Source: [Limnothrix rosea] IAM M-220
GTDB taxonomy: Bacteria > Cyanobacteriota > Cyanobacteriia > Cyanobacteriales > MRBY01
Direction of reading: 5' to 3'
DNA length: 64,000 bases
Assembly: GCF_001904615.1 (NCBI RefSeq)
Contig: NZ_MRBY01000015.1
Coordinates: 18,077-82,076, forward strand
Below the pieces are notes generated by a model that was given only the letters and a program-made list of their open reading frames with translations, searched no databases and was not told where the DNA came from. Made by a program: the position numbers and the translations under genes. Position 1 is the stretch's first letter. Every line of letters begins with the position of its first letter. This document shows, piece by piece, positions 26,459 through 36,496 of the stretch.

Positions 26459-27451
26459 CTAGGAAAAATCACCCAGAATTTTCACTTCTGGTTTCAGCAA
26501 AATTTGATAGTTATTTTCTACTTCGCCTTGGACGTGCCTAATAATTTGAAAAATGTCCATCGCCTTAGCGTCACCGCAGTTCAAAATGAAGTTTGCGTGG
26601 CGTTCAGCAATCTGGGCACCACCAATACGAAATCCCTTAAGGCCTAATTCTTCAATGAGTCTGCCTGCTGCTTGGGGATAGGGGTTGCGGAACACACTGC
26701 CACAGCTGGGCAAATGATATGGCTGAGAGGCTTTTCGCATCTGGAGGTTTTTTTTGGTATCTTGCCTGACCTCGGTAATGTCAAAACCGGCTTCGAGTTT
26801 AAAGGCGGCTTCAAGGACAAGGCGATCGCCACCCTGCAAATTAGATGTGCGGTAACGGTAACCAAGCTCAGCGGGCTTTAACTGGGAAATAGAGCCGTCT
26901 GGTTCTAATACCTTTACCCACTGCAAGACATCTGCAATACAGCCCCTATGGGCACCAGCGTTCATCACGACACTGCCCCCAACACTGCCGGGAATCCCCA
27001 CAGCCCACTCCAAACCACGCCAGCCGCGTTTCGCCGCATGCCAAGCTAGTCGGGCGATCGGTTCCCCAGCACTGGCAATCAGTAAACCACCCTCTTCGGC
27101 GCGGTAGTACCGTAGACGGTGGGTATTCACGACAAGTCCGGGTAAACCTTGATCACTAATCAAGAGGTTGGATCCAGCGCCAAAAATTGTGAGTGGTAAC
27201 TCATCACGGTGATCGGCGTACCATTCTAAACAAGCTTGTGTTTCTTCCAATGAAGTTGGTGCTGCATAAAACTCCGCATCACCACCGACCCGAAATGAGG
27301 TGTACCTCGCTAAGGATACCTGCGACTTTATAAATGACAAGGGCTCATTCTTGGGAAAAGAGAGGGGAAGTCTTGATACTGAAGACCGGAAAGGGGGGGA
27401 GCAGACCATTCGTTTTGCTGACTTGTTGCTAGGTTGAAATTCGCGATGCAC
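26459..27451 (-). CDS. murB: UDP-N-acetylenolpyruvoylglucosamine reductase
   Basis: FAD enzyme that reduces UDP-GlcNAc-enolpyruvate to UDP-MurNAc in peptidoglycan synthesis. The FAD-binding TSFRVGGDAEFYAAP, GAGSNLLISD, GIPGSVGGSVVMNAGAHRG and the C-terminal PSCGSVFRNP and LIEELGLKGFRIGGAQIAERHANFI are all visible; the Ser in CGSVFRNP is the proton donor. The start is unclear: the frame opens with a GTG at 27451, an ATG lies at 27409, and conserved sequence begins only after about residue 40. It follows murC on the same strand after a 64-base gap, the usual cyanobacterial murC-murB order. Confidence 0.93.
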   Translation of the reverse strand: MHREFQPSNKSAKRMVCSPPFRSSVSRLPLSFPKNEPLSFIKSQVSLARYTSFRVGGDAEFYAAPTSLEETQACLEWYADHRDELPLTIFGAGSNLLISDQGLPGLVVNTHRLRYYRAEEGGLLIASAGEPIARLAWHAAKRGWRGLEWAVGIPGSVGGSVVMNAGAHRGCIADVLQWVKVLEPDGSISQLKPAELGYRYRTSNLQGGDRLVLEAAFKLEAGFDITEVRQDTKKNLQMRKASQPYHLPSCGSVFRNPYPQAAGRLIEELGLKGFRIGGAQIAERHANFILNCGDAKAMDIFQIIRHVQGEVENNYQILLKPEVKILGDFS

Positions 27452-27515
27452 GCACCTTAATCCGAAATTTTAAGTTTCGTCAATGGACATTTGACTGATC
27501 CATCATCAAAATCTC

Positions 27516-28919
27516 TTATTCAGGGAAACTTTCCTGAAAAAAAACAGCAATGATTTGGTTAAGGTTACCAGCGCCCAAAAATAGAACTAAATCGCCGCTT
27601 TGTAATTGCGGTGATAACCATTCTGGCAACTGACGAAAATCAGGCTGGTAAAATACGTTGTCTTGATGGTGGGCGATCGCCTGTTGGAGGGTTTCACCCG
27701 TAAGGTTAGCGATATTTTCCTCTCCTGCGCTATAAATATCCGTAATCACGGTTAAATCGGCATCTTTAAAAGCGGTCGCAAATTCAGCTAAGAAGGTGGC
27801 CGTACGGCTATAGCGGTGGGGCTGAAAAACAGCAATAACTCGATTTTCCTTACCAGCGCGCAGTCTTGCCGCAGCGAGCGTTACCAAAATCTCACTGGGA
27901 TGGTGGGCATAGTCATCAATAAACGTAATCCCTTGGCGTTTACCTTTCACCTCAAAGCGCCGTTTTGCACCACCAAAGGTTGTCAATGCTTCGGCAATCG
28001 GCGCAAAGGGCACTTCAAAATATCGAGCCACGGCGATCGCCGCCAAAGCATTATTTAAATTATGTTTTCCTAAAAGACTTAGATTGATCTCACCGAGGCG
28101 ATCGCCCTTTTCCCAAATCGTCGCAGTGGTCGCCGCAGACCCATAGACAACATCCGTTGCCCAATAATCCGCATTGCTGTGATTATCAATGGCATAACTA
28201 ATATCAAAATTCAATGACCCCGAGGCGATCATCGGACAATCTAAACAGGCCACCAAAGATTTGCAATGACCAGCAAAGGTACGGAACGTTTCGATAACAT
28301 CATCAATGGACTGATAGTGATCCGGGTGATCCAGCTCCATATTAGTGACAACACCAATCTTGGGATTAAGCTTAACCAAAGTGCCATCCGATTCATCCGC
28401 TTCCGCCACCAAATAACGACTTTTGCCCAGGCGCGCGTTACCGTCCCAAGCATCCACTTCACCACCAACAATAATTGTGGGATCAAGCCCCGCCTCCAGC
28501 AAGATATAACCAATCAAGCTGCTGGTGGTTGTTTTGCCATGAGTGCCACCAACTGCAACACTGTCATATTCATTGACGAGGGCCGATAAAACATCAGAAC
28601 GATGGAAAATATCGCACCCCAACAGCTGTGCCGCTTGGAACTCCGGATTTTCAGTGCCGATCGCCGTAGAACAGATCACCTGGGGCAATTTTGCCGTTGC
28701 TTTCTCCGTCGGATCAAAATGATTGAGATTTTCCTTAATTTGCTGGTTAAAAATATTCGCCCCCACCCCAGCCAGCCTTTGGGTAATGTGGCTAGAACGT
28801 TGGTCAGATCCGGACACTGGCAAATTTCTTTGTGCAAGAACATAGGCAAGGGCAGACATGCCGATCCCACCAATTCCGATGAAATGGAAAGGTTTGCCAT
28901 TTAGATCTACAGTTTTCAA
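27516..28919 (-). CDS. murC: UDP-N-acetylmuramate--L-alanine ligase
   Basis: ATP-dependent ligase adding the first amino acid to UDP-MurNAc. The 467 residues contain HFIGIGGIGMSALA near the N-terminus, the ATP loop VGGTHGKTTTSSLIG at about residue 120, and the Mur ligase DDYAHHPSE and FQPHRYSRT motifs in the C-terminal half. It is the first gene of a murC-murB pair and diverges from gap2, so its promoter lies in the 28920-29276 spacer. Confidence 0.95.
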   Translation of the reverse strand: MKTVDLNGKPFHFIGIGGIGMSALAYVLAQRNLPVSGSDQRSSHITQRLAGVGANIFNQQIKENLNHFDPTEKATAKLPQVICSTAIGTENPEFQAAQLLGCDIFHRSDVLSALVNEYDSVAVGGTHGKTTTSSLIGYILLEAGLDPTIIVGGEVDAWDGNARLGKSRYLVAEADESDGTLVKLNPKIGVVTNMELDHPDHYQSIDDVIETFRTFAGHCKSLVACLDCPMIASGSLNFDISYAIDNHSNADYWATDVVYGSAATTATIWEKGDRLGEINLSLLGKHNLNNALAAIAVARYFEVPFAPIAEALTTFGGAKRRFEVKGKRQGITFIDDYAHHPSEILVTLAAARLRAGKENRVIAVFQPHRYSRTATFLAEFATAFKDADLTVITDIYSAGEENIANLTGETLQQAIAHHQDNVFYQPDFRQLPEWLSPQLQSGDLVLFLGAGNLNQIIAVFFQESFPE

Positions 28920-29276
28920 AGATCCTTCTCCTTACACATACAAAACTTGAAGCAGTAATTCTTGTCGCTTCCTTAAAACACCACTAAGTATGCAGCATTA
29001 ACGATTTTTTACAAAAAACTACTCTTCAGGTTAGGCGATCGCCACAACCGCATTCAATCTCAGCAATAAATCTCAGCCCATGCCTCTGACATTTAAAATA
29101 AACAGACCCGACACAATAACCGCCTAAAAGCATTCCTAGACAAACCCATAGAAAATTTCAATCCAGCAGAGGGTTTTCCCAAATTCGGGGATCGAATTGT
29201 GCAGTCTTTGATATGATTGGGGTCATCAAATGAAAATTTTTATTGCAATTTAGTCTAAAACAGAGGGTAAGACGCG
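28920..29276. other. Divergent promoter region of murC and gap2
   Basis: 357 bases between divergent genes, with one HIP1 octamer near 29035. A TATGAT at about 29211-29216 could be the -10 of a gap2 promoter, but no well-spaced -35 is evident. No ORF is supported. Confidence 0.4.
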
Positions 29277-30293
29277 GTGATTAGAGTAGCGATCAATGGA
29301 TTCGGACGCATCGGACGTAATTTTTTGAGATGCTGGGCAGGTCGTACAGATAGTCAACTTCAAGTCGTCGGTATCAATGCTACAACCGATACTAAAGCAA
29401 ATGCCCACATGCTCCGTTACGACACAATGTTGGGTAAGTTTGACGGCGATATTAGCTACGACGCAAACACACTTACAGTTAATGGCAACATTATCAAGTG
29501 CTGTTCTGACAGAAATCCCCTAAATCTCCCTTGGAAGGATTGGGAAGTAGACCTCGTTATTGAATCTACAGGTGTTTTCAATACGGAAGAAGGCGCTTCC
29601 AAGCACCTCACTGCTGGTGCGAAGAAAGCATTAATTACAGCCCCCGGCAAAGGCGGACATATCGGCACTTATGTTGTGGGTGTAAACGACCATGAATATG
29701 GTCACAATAAGCAAAACGTTGTGAGTAACGCAAGCTGTACAACCAACTGTCTTGCGCCTATCGTCAAAGTTCTCCACGAGCGTTTTGGCATTGTTAAGGG
29801 TGTAATGACCACTGTTCACAGTTACACTGGCGACCAACGTATTCTCGACAATAGCCACCGTGATATGCGTCGTGCGCGTGCTGCTGCTGAGAACATTGTT
29901 CCTACTTCTACTGGTGCAGCGAAGGCCGTTGCGCTTGTGATCCCCGAAATGCAGGGTAAGCTCACAGGTATCGCCATGCGTGTCCCGACTCCTAATGTTT
30001 CGGTTGTTGACCTTGTGGCTCAGGTTTCTAAGCCCACGATCGCCGACGAAATCAACCAAGTTCTCAAAGAAGCTTCTGAGACTTCGATGAAGGGCATTCT
30101 TGGTTATACTGACGAGCCTCTCGTTTCTTGCGATTTCCGTGGCACTGATGTTTCTTCTACTATTGACAGCAGTCTGACCCTGGCGCTGGATGGCGACATG
30201 ATTAAAGTTGTTGCTTGGTATGATAACGAGTGGGGTTATTCTCAGCGGGTTGTTGACCTTGCTGAAATCGTTGCGAAGAACTGGGAAGAGTAG
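29277..30293 (+). CDS. gap2: Glyceraldehyde-3-phosphate dehydrogenase, photosynthetic Gap2 type
   Basis: The 338-residue enzyme carries the Rossmann start [13 protein letters not shown], the catalytic [12 protein letters not shown], the [13 protein letters not shown] loop and the C-terminal [14 protein letters not shown]. It fits the cyanobacterial Gap2 that works in the Calvin cycle and gluconeogenesis with NADPH or NADH. The start is a GTG with AGAGGG nine bases upstream. It ends at a strong terminator and is monocistronic. The codon choice is noticeably selected, as expected of a highly expressed gene. Confidence 0.93.
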   Translation: MIRVAINGFGRIGRNFLRCWAGRTDSQLQVVGINATTDTKANAHMLRYDTMLGKFDGDISYDANTLTVNGNIIKCCSDRNPLNLPWKDWEVDLVIESTGVFNTEEGASKHLTAGAKKALITAPGKGGHIGTYVVGVNDHEYGHNKQNVVSNASCTTNCLAPIVKVLHERFGIVKGVMTTVHSYTGDQRILDNSHRDMRRARAAAENIVPTSTGAAKAVALVIPEMQGKLTGIAMRVPTPNVSVVDLVAQVSKPTIADEINQVLKEASETSMKGILGYTDEPLVSCDFRGTDVSSTIDSSLTLALDGDMIKVVAWYDNEWGYSQRVVDLAEIVAKNWEE

Positions 30294-30370
30294 GTTTTAA
30301 ATGCTGCTCGCATGGGTCGCTAAATTTCTAGATTAGTTAAGGCATTACGATTTAATTTATTTGAAATGAA

Positions 30371-30396
30371 CGAGATCTTCGGGTCTCGCTTTTTTT
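30371..30396 (+). terminator. Intrinsic terminator of gap2 with TTCG tetraloop
   Basis: CGAGATC (30371-30377) pairs with GGTCTCG (30382-30388) across a C-TTCG-G tetraloop, followed after one C by seven T. One of the clearest terminators in the window. Confidence 0.92.
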
Positions 30397-30418
30397 ATGG
30401 GTTATTAAGATGTGATCG

Positions 30419-32176
30419 TCAGTCTAGGGCTTGGCTCTGGGAGGCGATCGCCTGTTTAGCGCGTTCAGGCTTGCCCCAGAGAATGGTTTCGCGTTTATAA
30501 ATGCACATACCGGGTTTTGCACCTTTGGGTTTATAAACGTTTTTCGGTTTGGTGTAGATGATGGGCACTTGGTCGCTTTGGCTAGCGCGACTGTAATAGG
30601 CCGCAAAATCAGCGGCGAGTTGTAATTCTTTTTCGTCGGGGGTTTCACCGGGTTCAAGGCGTAGGAGCACGTGACTACCCGGAATTTCTTGGCTATGGAA
30701 CCAAATATCGTAGTCATTGGCGACACGAAACGTGAGGTTATCATTCTGTTGATTATTGCGGCCAATCCATAGTTCGCCGCCAGATGGGGTTGGATAAATA
30801 TGGGGTTTGGAGATGTCTTTTTTACTGGCATTGCTGCGGTCTGAGGCGAGATATTTTTCCTGGATTAGTTCTTCTTTAATTTCCTGCAAAGCCTCTAAAT
30901 CATTGGCATTTTGGTATGTGGTCAACTGCTCTAAACTGCTTTCGATTTGTTCTAAATAATGAATTTCAGTATTTACCTCATCGAGGAGGGGCTGCACAAT
31001 TTGATTGGCACGTTTTAACTTTTGGTGTTGTTTATAAAAGGCTTGGGCATTTTGCACGGCATTTTTGTCGGGCTTGAGGGGGATTGTGATCGGTTCACCT
31101 GTTTCAAAATCATTGAGAGTAATTTCTGTCATCCCCACTTTCCACTCGTGGAGAAAGGACATCATCAAGTCGCCGTATTGCCGGAAGGTTTCTGCGCCTT
31201 GGGATTGCTCTAGTCGTTCTGAAAATGTTTTTGCTTTTTGGCGTAATTTCTTGAGAATTGTATTTAGTTTTTGCTGGAGCTGATGGCGTAGTTGTTGGAA
31301 TTGCTGCTCATTGAGGCGATCGCCGTAATATTTGCTCACCAAACCCTGTAAATTATCAGTTCTTTTCCCTGCCAAATTTTGCCAATGAATCACGCTATAA
31401 CCATCGGCCAACTTGATTGGGGAGAAATCTTCTTGATTGAGACTATGCAGCCAGTTTTGCCACTGGGTGAATAAAGCTTGCCATTGCTCTGGAGTGACCT
31501 CATGGGCATTTTGGGAAGATGCTAAATCCGCTGCCCCAATCATATTTTCGAGGAGTAATGGACTGACACCACGGTAGTTAGAAAGTAATTGTTTTTTTAA
31601 GGTTTTTGGTAATAAAGCAACTCGCTCTTGCCAACGCTCAAAAGTTTCATCAAGGCTGGGAGCAGTTTTCGTTAGGGCAGGGGGAACTTGGTAGGGTTGC
31701 CCCGTTTCGACGGGACGAATAGTGGAGCGATCGCTAGTAATTTGTTGGGCAGTGGTAATAATTTTGTGATCAGCATCGGTGAGGATCACATTGCTATGTT
31801 TCCCCATAATTTCGACGTAGAGATGAAACTTTGCCGGATCACCGGGACGTGTACCAAACTGCAAATCCACAACCCGTTCCCAAGGCTGAATGAATTCCAT
31901 GGCGACCAATGCTGAACCCTTAATTAGATGGCGTAACTGCTCACTAAAGGTAAAGGTATCGGGATCTCGCGGCGGACGATCGCCCATGTGTAGTCGTGCC
32001 GCTTGGGGATGCCAAGAAACCCACAGCCAATCTCGCTTTTGCAGAGTGCGTAGAGCCAAACAAATCGTTTGTTTGTCGTATTGATAAACCTGCTCCAATT
32101 TTGCCGGAACCCAATCCCGCCGAAGTTCCGCCACCAACGCCACTAACGTTGTGTAGTCCACCGCTTGTATTTTCAT
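30419..32176 (-). CDS. rqcH: NFACT-family protein, RqcH-like ribosome quality control factor
   Basis: A 585-residue protein with the NFACT-N domain from residue 5 (VDYTTLVALVAELRRDW), a long coiled-coil centre (about 270-445) and the C-terminal NFACT-R domain (IWFHSQEIPGSHVLLRLE, near residue 500). Bacterial RqcH binds stalled 50S subunits and recruits tRNA-Ala to add alanine tails; older annotation calls it fibronectin-binding protein. It follows the 32235 gene after about 60 bases on the same strand. Confidence 0.9.
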   Translation of the reverse strand: MKIQAVDYTTLVALVAELRRDWVPAKLEQVYQYDKQTICLALRTLQKRDWLWVSWHPQAARLHMGDRPPRDPDTFTFSEQLRHLIKGSALVAMEFIQPWERVVDLQFGTRPGDPAKFHLYVEIMGKHSNVILTDADHKIITTAQQITSDRSTIRPVETGQPYQVPPALTKTAPSLDETFERWQERVALLPKTLKKQLLSNYRGVSPLLLENMIGAADLASSQNAHEVTPEQWQALFTQWQNWLHSLNQEDFSPIKLADGYSVIHWQNLAGKRTDNLQGLVSKYYGDRLNEQQFQQLRHQLQQKLNTILKKLRQKAKTFSERLEQSQGAETFRQYGDLMMSFLHEWKVGMTEITLNDFETGEPITIPLKPDKNAVQNAQAFYKQHQKLKRANQIVQPLLDEVNTEIHYLEQIESSLEQLTTYQNANDLEALQEIKEELIQEKYLASDRSNASKKDISKPHIYPTPSGGELWIGRNNQQNDNLTFRVANDYDIWFHSQEIPGSHVLLRLEPGETPDEKELQLAADFAAYYSRASQSDQVPIIYTKPKNVYKPKGAKPGMCIYKRETILWGKPERAKQAIASQSQALD

Positions 32177-32234
32177 CTTCTACCTCCACGCACAGACTTA
32201 GATCATGAACGAAAAGGCGATCGCCTGCCAAGTG

Positions 32235-32816
32235 TTATGCAGGATCAGACGGCGATAAAGCCTCTAAATAAGACCGAATATACTTTTGCCCACGCTGAAT
32301 AAAAAACTCAGAAAACATTTCGCCGTAATCCTTTTCCACTAGAGCCATTGCCGCTTCTAGCCGCTGCCGGCCACACATTATGAATTGCGCTGCCGAATTA
32401 GCGTGAAATTCCCGCACTGCCGTTTCAGAATTATTTTTAAATCCATCTAAATACAAACCCCGCACCCGTTGCACGTAATCTTTTTCTTCAGGGGCAAACT
32501 CCACCTTACCGATGCTGGGAAATTCCAACTCAACTCGCTTCATAAAGCCCATTACCAAATTCATGCAGACTCTGGTTTGCTCCACGGATAATGCCTGTTC
32601 CGCGCCGCGCCGAAACGCCCACTGGGTAATGCCATTAGTCACTTCTAATGCCCGTAGCTTGGCAATTTTGTCTAAACTTGACTCCGGCAACTGGGATAGC
32701 GTTGCCATGCATTCTTGGATGAGCTGCTGAAAACTTTCAAAGTCTGTCTCAAAAAACGCTTCTAGTTCTGGCACTGCCGCCAGCTTTTGCCAATCGACTT
32801 CACGCTCTATATTCAT
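32235..32816 (-). CDS. Conserved helical protein, unknown
   Basis: A 193-residue soluble, mostly helical and acidic protein with no signal peptide or membrane segment. I recognise no named family. It lies 15 bases after the stop codon of the membrane GTPase gene and about 60 before rqcH, all on the minus strand, so it is probably co-transcribed with the GTPase. The middle contains two cysteines (RVCMNLVM, FIMCGRQRLE) but no metal-binding pattern. Confidence 0.6.
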   Translation of the reverse strand: MNIEREVDWQKLAAVPELEAFFETDFESFQQLIQECMATLSQLPESSLDKIAKLRALEVTNGITQWAFRRGAEQALSVEQTRVCMNLVMGFMKRVELEFPSIGKVEFAPEEKDYVQRVRGLYLDGFKNNSETAVREFHANSAAQFIMCGRQRLEAAMALVEKDYGEMFSEFFIQRGQKYIRSYLEALSPSDPA

Positions 32817-32831
32817 CTCAAATTCTCCCAG

Positions 32832-34445
32832 CTACCACTCGTCACGACGGCGACGTTTTGGTGTTGTCCATTCTAATTCTGAAAGCTCTGGGTTCTCTTC
32901 AAACTCAATTTGCCACATATCTTTGAAAGGATTTACAACTTTAAGCAGTGCTTCACCGACAAAATCTTTAACAAACTCATCTTTTTTGCTGAGTTGAAAT
33001 TGCTCTTGCACCACCTCAGTAATGCCGCCATCGCCCCAATCTTGGTCGTTACTAAAATATTCGATAAAACTTTTTCCGGCAATGCGCGTCAAATAAGCCG
33101 CCGTCACTCCTTGAATAGCTTTGCCCACCACAAAAGTTGCGACGTTCGTTTGTAAAACCCGCGCCAACATTTCCACTGCGCCTTTGACAACGCCTAAACT
33201 GACGAGAGTTTTGCCGAGGGATACCGCCAACTCTTTGCCGCGATCGCCGTCAATTTCGCAGCCATAGACCCGCCCAATTTCCATCACCATCTGGGCATTT
33301 ACCGCCGCCGTCGCCAGCATATCCACCACAGGCAAAGGCGTGACCGCAATCACTCCCGCTCCAATCCACTGATACCGTTCAATAACTTGCTCTGCTTGTT
33401 TTTTGCGTTGATGGTCAATGATGCGGCGAGTTTCTTCGGTGAGGCGTTTCGATTGCAACAGTAGATTGTCCGCCAGTAAATTATCCCCTTCCGCCCGCAG
33501 CACCGTCGCCAAGCGTTCCATCAGCGGCACAACTTCTGGTTCCGGTTCATAAAGTTCGCCATTTTCTAGCTCAAAGGGTTGAGGGTTGGCACAGACGGGA
33601 ATTACGTCAGCCTCAGCGATCAAATGATGCACTTTACTTTTGAGGCGATCGCCAATAATTTCTTGATCTTCTTCCGTATAAAGATCAACCTTATTAAACA
33701 CGAGGAGCGATCGTTTCCCCAATTCCGCCAACTCACACAGCGGTTCAAACTCCGATTGCCGGAGATCATTATCCACCACAAATAACAGTAAATCCGCCGT
33801 CGTCGCCAAATCCCGCGCCAGCTCATCCCGCTGCACACCCGCCTCACCCATCTCCAAAATACCGGGCGTATCCGTAATCACAATGTCGCGCTTTAATCCC
33901 TTGAGCTTTAAACGAAACTGTTTTCCCAACTTCGTTGTACCCATCGTTGCCTCCACATTGCCGACAATCTCGCCGATCATGGCATTCACCAAAGAAGTCT
34001 TCCCCGCCGAACCTGTCCCAAACACTGCGACTTGTAATTCGTTCCGCTCAAAACTGGCTTGAATTTCCTGCGATCGCCCCAACAGCACTTTGCGAGCCAC
34101 TTCGTCCTGAATTTGCGAAACCTGCTGCTGCACCACCTGAAGATTCGCTGCCGCGACCTCAGTTTTTTCAGTAGGAAGTTGGGGGATATCCGGAGTCGAG
34201 ACCGACCGACGCACTCTTTTCTTGCGCGATTTATTTAGACCAAAAAGATTGAAATAGCGAACAAATGTCCATAAAATCAGCCCGATTAAGCCAATCAATA
34301 ACAAAATCAGGATATTTGCCAGAAACGGCGCAGTAAACGAAACCTGAAGATAAAGACGATACAGCGAATTGATCAACCACAAAATTAGCCCCAGCACCAC
34401 ACTGAGACCAATAAAAAATAGCGTTAACCGAATCGGATTCATCAA
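32832..34445 (-). CDS. Membrane GTPase with DUF697-like C-terminal domain
   Basis: A 537-residue protein with two N-terminal membrane helices (about 7-27 and 40-62), a basic linker and a TRAFAC GTPase domain: G1 GTGSAGKTS at 143-151, G3 DTPG at 192-195 and G4 NKVD near residue 255. The C-terminal part resembles DUF697/YcjF-type helical membrane-associating domains (VIAVTPLPVVDMLATAAVNA). Cyanobacterial and chloroplast relatives are loosely grouped with Era/dynamin-like GTPases acting at membranes; the job is unknown. It is the first gene of a probable unit with the 193-residue protein and rqcH. Confidence 0.8.
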   Translation of the reverse strand: MMNPIRLTLFFIGLSVVLGLILWLINSLYRLYLQVSFTAPFLANILILLLIGLIGLILWTFVRYFNLFGLNKSRKKRVRRSVSTPDIPQLPTEKTEVAAANLQVVQQQVSQIQDEVARKVLLGRSQEIQASFERNELQVAVFGTGSAGKTSLVNAMIGEIVGNVEATMGTTKLGKQFRLKLKGLKRDIVITDTPGILEMGEAGVQRDELARDLATTADLLLFVVDNDLRQSEFEPLCELAELGKRSLLVFNKVDLYTEEDQEIIGDRLKSKVHHLIAEADVIPVCANPQPFELENGELYEPEPEVVPLMERLATVLRAEGDNLLADNLLLQSKRLTEETRRIIDHQRKKQAEQVIERYQWIGAGVIAVTPLPVVDMLATAAVNAQMVMEIGRVYGCEIDGDRGKELAVSLGKTLVSLGVVKGAVEMLARVLQTNVATFVVGKAIQGVTAAYLTRIAGKSFIEYFSNDQDWGDGGITEVVQEQFQLSKKDEFVKDFVGEALLKVVNPFKDMWQIEFEENPELSELEWTTPKRRRRDEW

Positions 34446-34506
34446 CCGCCGACAGACACAAACATTAAACGATTATCATAGCCTGTCCTTTTGCCGCTGC
34501 TGAGAG

Positions 34507-35211
34507 TCAAACTTCATCGGGGTCTAACCCTAGGGACCGCATTTTTTCTTGCAACTTAGCTAGTTTTGTTTCAGCATCTTGCCGTCGCTGCTGTTCTGCC
34601 TGCAAATTATTTTCGGCATTTTTACGTTGCTGATCCATTTCTTGGAAAGAAACAAATGGTTTTCCATCCGGTCGAAAAATACTCAGTGTTTCTTCTGCGA
34701 GCGTAAAAGTAATGCCGAGACGAGGACTTGTCCAATTATCAATCGGCTCAATGACATTAAAAACTCCCTCTTGAGCCAGCCATCCCGCCAAATCATTTTT
34801 ATTAGGATCGTAGAGGTAATATTCTTCGACACCATGCAGCTCATAAAATCGCTGTTTTAGTTGCATATCAAGCAATTTATTACCCGGCGACAGAATTTCA
34901 AAGACAACTTGTGGCGGGATATTACCCTCTAACCATTGTTGATAGGAACCGCGATAACCTTTGGGGCGACCAAAAACGACCATTGCATCCGGCGCACGGC
35001 GAGTTTTGTTATCACCTTCGATGGGATACCACAGTAGATCCCCTGCCACAAATACATTTTCATCATCGGCGAAGAGCAGTTCGAGATTTTCTTTAATCGT
35101 AACAATCCACTGAAATTGCAACGTATTATCTGCCATCGGTTGCCCGTCACTGTCTGGATATTTGATTTTGCCCGTCGTCGAGTCTGGAGAGAACTGTTGC
35201 ACCATCGCCAT
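34507..35211 (-). CDS. Uma2-family (DUF820) endonuclease-like protein with coiled-coil tail
   Basis: A 234-residue protein of the Uma2/DUF820 family, a PD-(D/E)xK nuclease fold greatly expanded in cyanobacteria. The core shows RRAPDAMVVFG, VVFEILSPGNKLLDM (the E-x-x-S/D region) and YELHGVEEYYLYDP. The last 50 residues are a Gln/Glu/Arg coiled coil common in this family. The biological role is unknown; these genes are often many per genome. It is a single gene, 60 bases upstream of the GTPase gene on the same strand. Confidence 0.88.
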   Translation of the reverse strand: MAMVQQFSPDSTTGKIKYPDSDGQPMADNTLQFQWIVTIKENLELLFADDENVFVAGDLLWYPIEGDNKTRRAPDAMVVFGRPKGYRGSYQQWLEGNIPPQVVFEILSPGNKLLDMQLKQRFYELHGVEEYYLYDPNKNDLAGWLAQEGVFNVIEPIDNWTSPRLGITFTLAEETLSIFRPDGKPFVSFQEMDQQRKNAENNLQAEQQRRQDAETKLAKLQEKMRSLGLDPDEV

Positions 35212-35370
35212 GAGTCTCTATGAGATTGCTTTTTATTCTAGCCGAGAGATTTGTTAGGGAAATGTAGACAGACGATCGCCCCCCGATTTCCCATCGAGAC
35301 TACTAGAAAGCAAAGAACCTATGACAAAATAGATCAAGAAAAAGCCGTTTAACAACCGACAAAACCCTTT

Positions 35371-35976
35371 ATGAAACGTTCCTCATCAGGAGCCTTAACC
35401 GGGAATTCAATCCCCATCGCTATCCTGCGCGCCTCCGCAACCCTGAGATTTGCCGGAAACATTGGTTTTTGGGTTCAACTTGTTTTAGGTGTCGTTGCCG
35501 CTTTAATCCTGCTCTTTGCCAGTGCTAGCCTCGTCGGTGGCGATAATACCGCTGCCGCCCAACAAGATCCAACATTCAGCCAAGGCAGCACCTTTGGCGT
35601 TTTCTGTGCAGCTGGCGGCATTGTGGCTTTAGTCGTCAGTATATTTTTCTTCTTTCGCTATAAAACCATTGCCCGGTTAATGCTCGTCGATGACAATGCC
35701 CTACGCCCCAAAAAATCCTATACCTTGCAGACTATCAAATTCGGATTACTCGCCAATCTCCTAGGCATGATGTCCGCCATTATTGGCGCAGAAGCATTTG
35801 TCGGCTTAGTCATTGGTAAAGCCTTAACGATTCCCCAAGGGGCGGTTTTCTCGAACACATCCCAGCTCATCCAACCCAAAGACCTTTTTATTATCCTCGC
35901 CAATACCCACACGATCGCCTCACACTTCACCGGCATCGTCGTCGCCCTATGGCTCCTCAACCAACTCAACAAATAA
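35371..35976 (+). CDS. DUF3611 membrane protein
   Basis: A 201-residue protein with four membrane helices (about 30-55, 75-100, 115-145 and 175-198). The start ILRASATLRFAGNIGFWVQLVLGVVAALIL and the layout fit DUF3611, a family shared by cyanobacteria and plastids with no assigned function. It is followed 26 bases later by ycf20, so the two are likely one unit. Confidence 0.8.
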   Translation: MKRSSSGALTGNSIPIAILRASATLRFAGNIGFWVQLVLGVVAALILLFASASLVGGDNTAAAQQDPTFSQGSTFGVFCAAGGIVALVVSIFFFFRYKTIARLMLVDDNALRPKKSYTLQTIKFGLLANLLGMMSAIIGAEAFVGLVIGKALTIPQGAVFSNTSQLIQPKDLFIILANTHTIASHFTGIVVALWLLNQLNK

Positions 35977-36002
35977 ATTTTGACTACTGGTAATTTTTAA
36001 AG

Positions 36003-36365
36003 ATGCAGCGTACCCGACTCAACACCCTGTTTGACGACAGTCTCGTAAAATTTGGGCAATTTTTCCAAAATCCTTGGCGACGTTTTGCCCTTATTATCAT
36101 TAGTCTGCTTTTCGGTAACTTTATTGGAACCGTTGTACCGACAACTGCCGGACAAACTGCCGCTTGGGATCCCGTGGTTGGAGGTATTTTGTTAGTCATT
36201 CTTGAAGTGATGAGCCGCCTTTATTACAAACGTCCGAGATGGTTGCGGCGATCGCCAGACGAAGAACTTAACCAAGGCAGGAACCTCACCTTTGAACTCA
36301 TTAACGTCTTTAAAATTGGTTTAATGTACGGCCTCATTGTCGAAGCCCTAGAGATCGGTTCGTAG
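36003..36365 (+). CDS. ycf20: Ycf20 (DUF565) family membrane protein
   Basis: A 120-residue protein with TRLNTLFDDSLVKFGQFFQNPWRRFALIIISLLFG at the N-terminus, the hallmark of Ycf20/DUF565, and two to three membrane helices (about 27-48, 57-72, 104-118). Plastid-encoded and nuclear homologues exist in algae and plants, where loss affects non-photochemical quenching; the cyanobacterial role is not settled. It lies directly after the DUF3611 gene and before clpC. Confidence 0.85.
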   Translation: MQRTRLNTLFDDSLVKFGQFFQNPWRRFALIIISLLFGNFIGTVVPTTAGQTAAWDPVVGGILLVILEVMSRLYYKRPRWLRRSPDEELNQGRNLTFELINVFKIGLMYGLIVEALEIGS

Positions 36366-36496
36366 CGAATGTTACCGGACGCTGCCTAGGAGTATAAACC
36401 GAATCAAAAACCGTTCTAGGAGCGCGAAACCAAAATTTTACCCTGTGTTAGAATCAACCTTACATACGGGACTAGCAGCAGGTACAAAAACAGATC

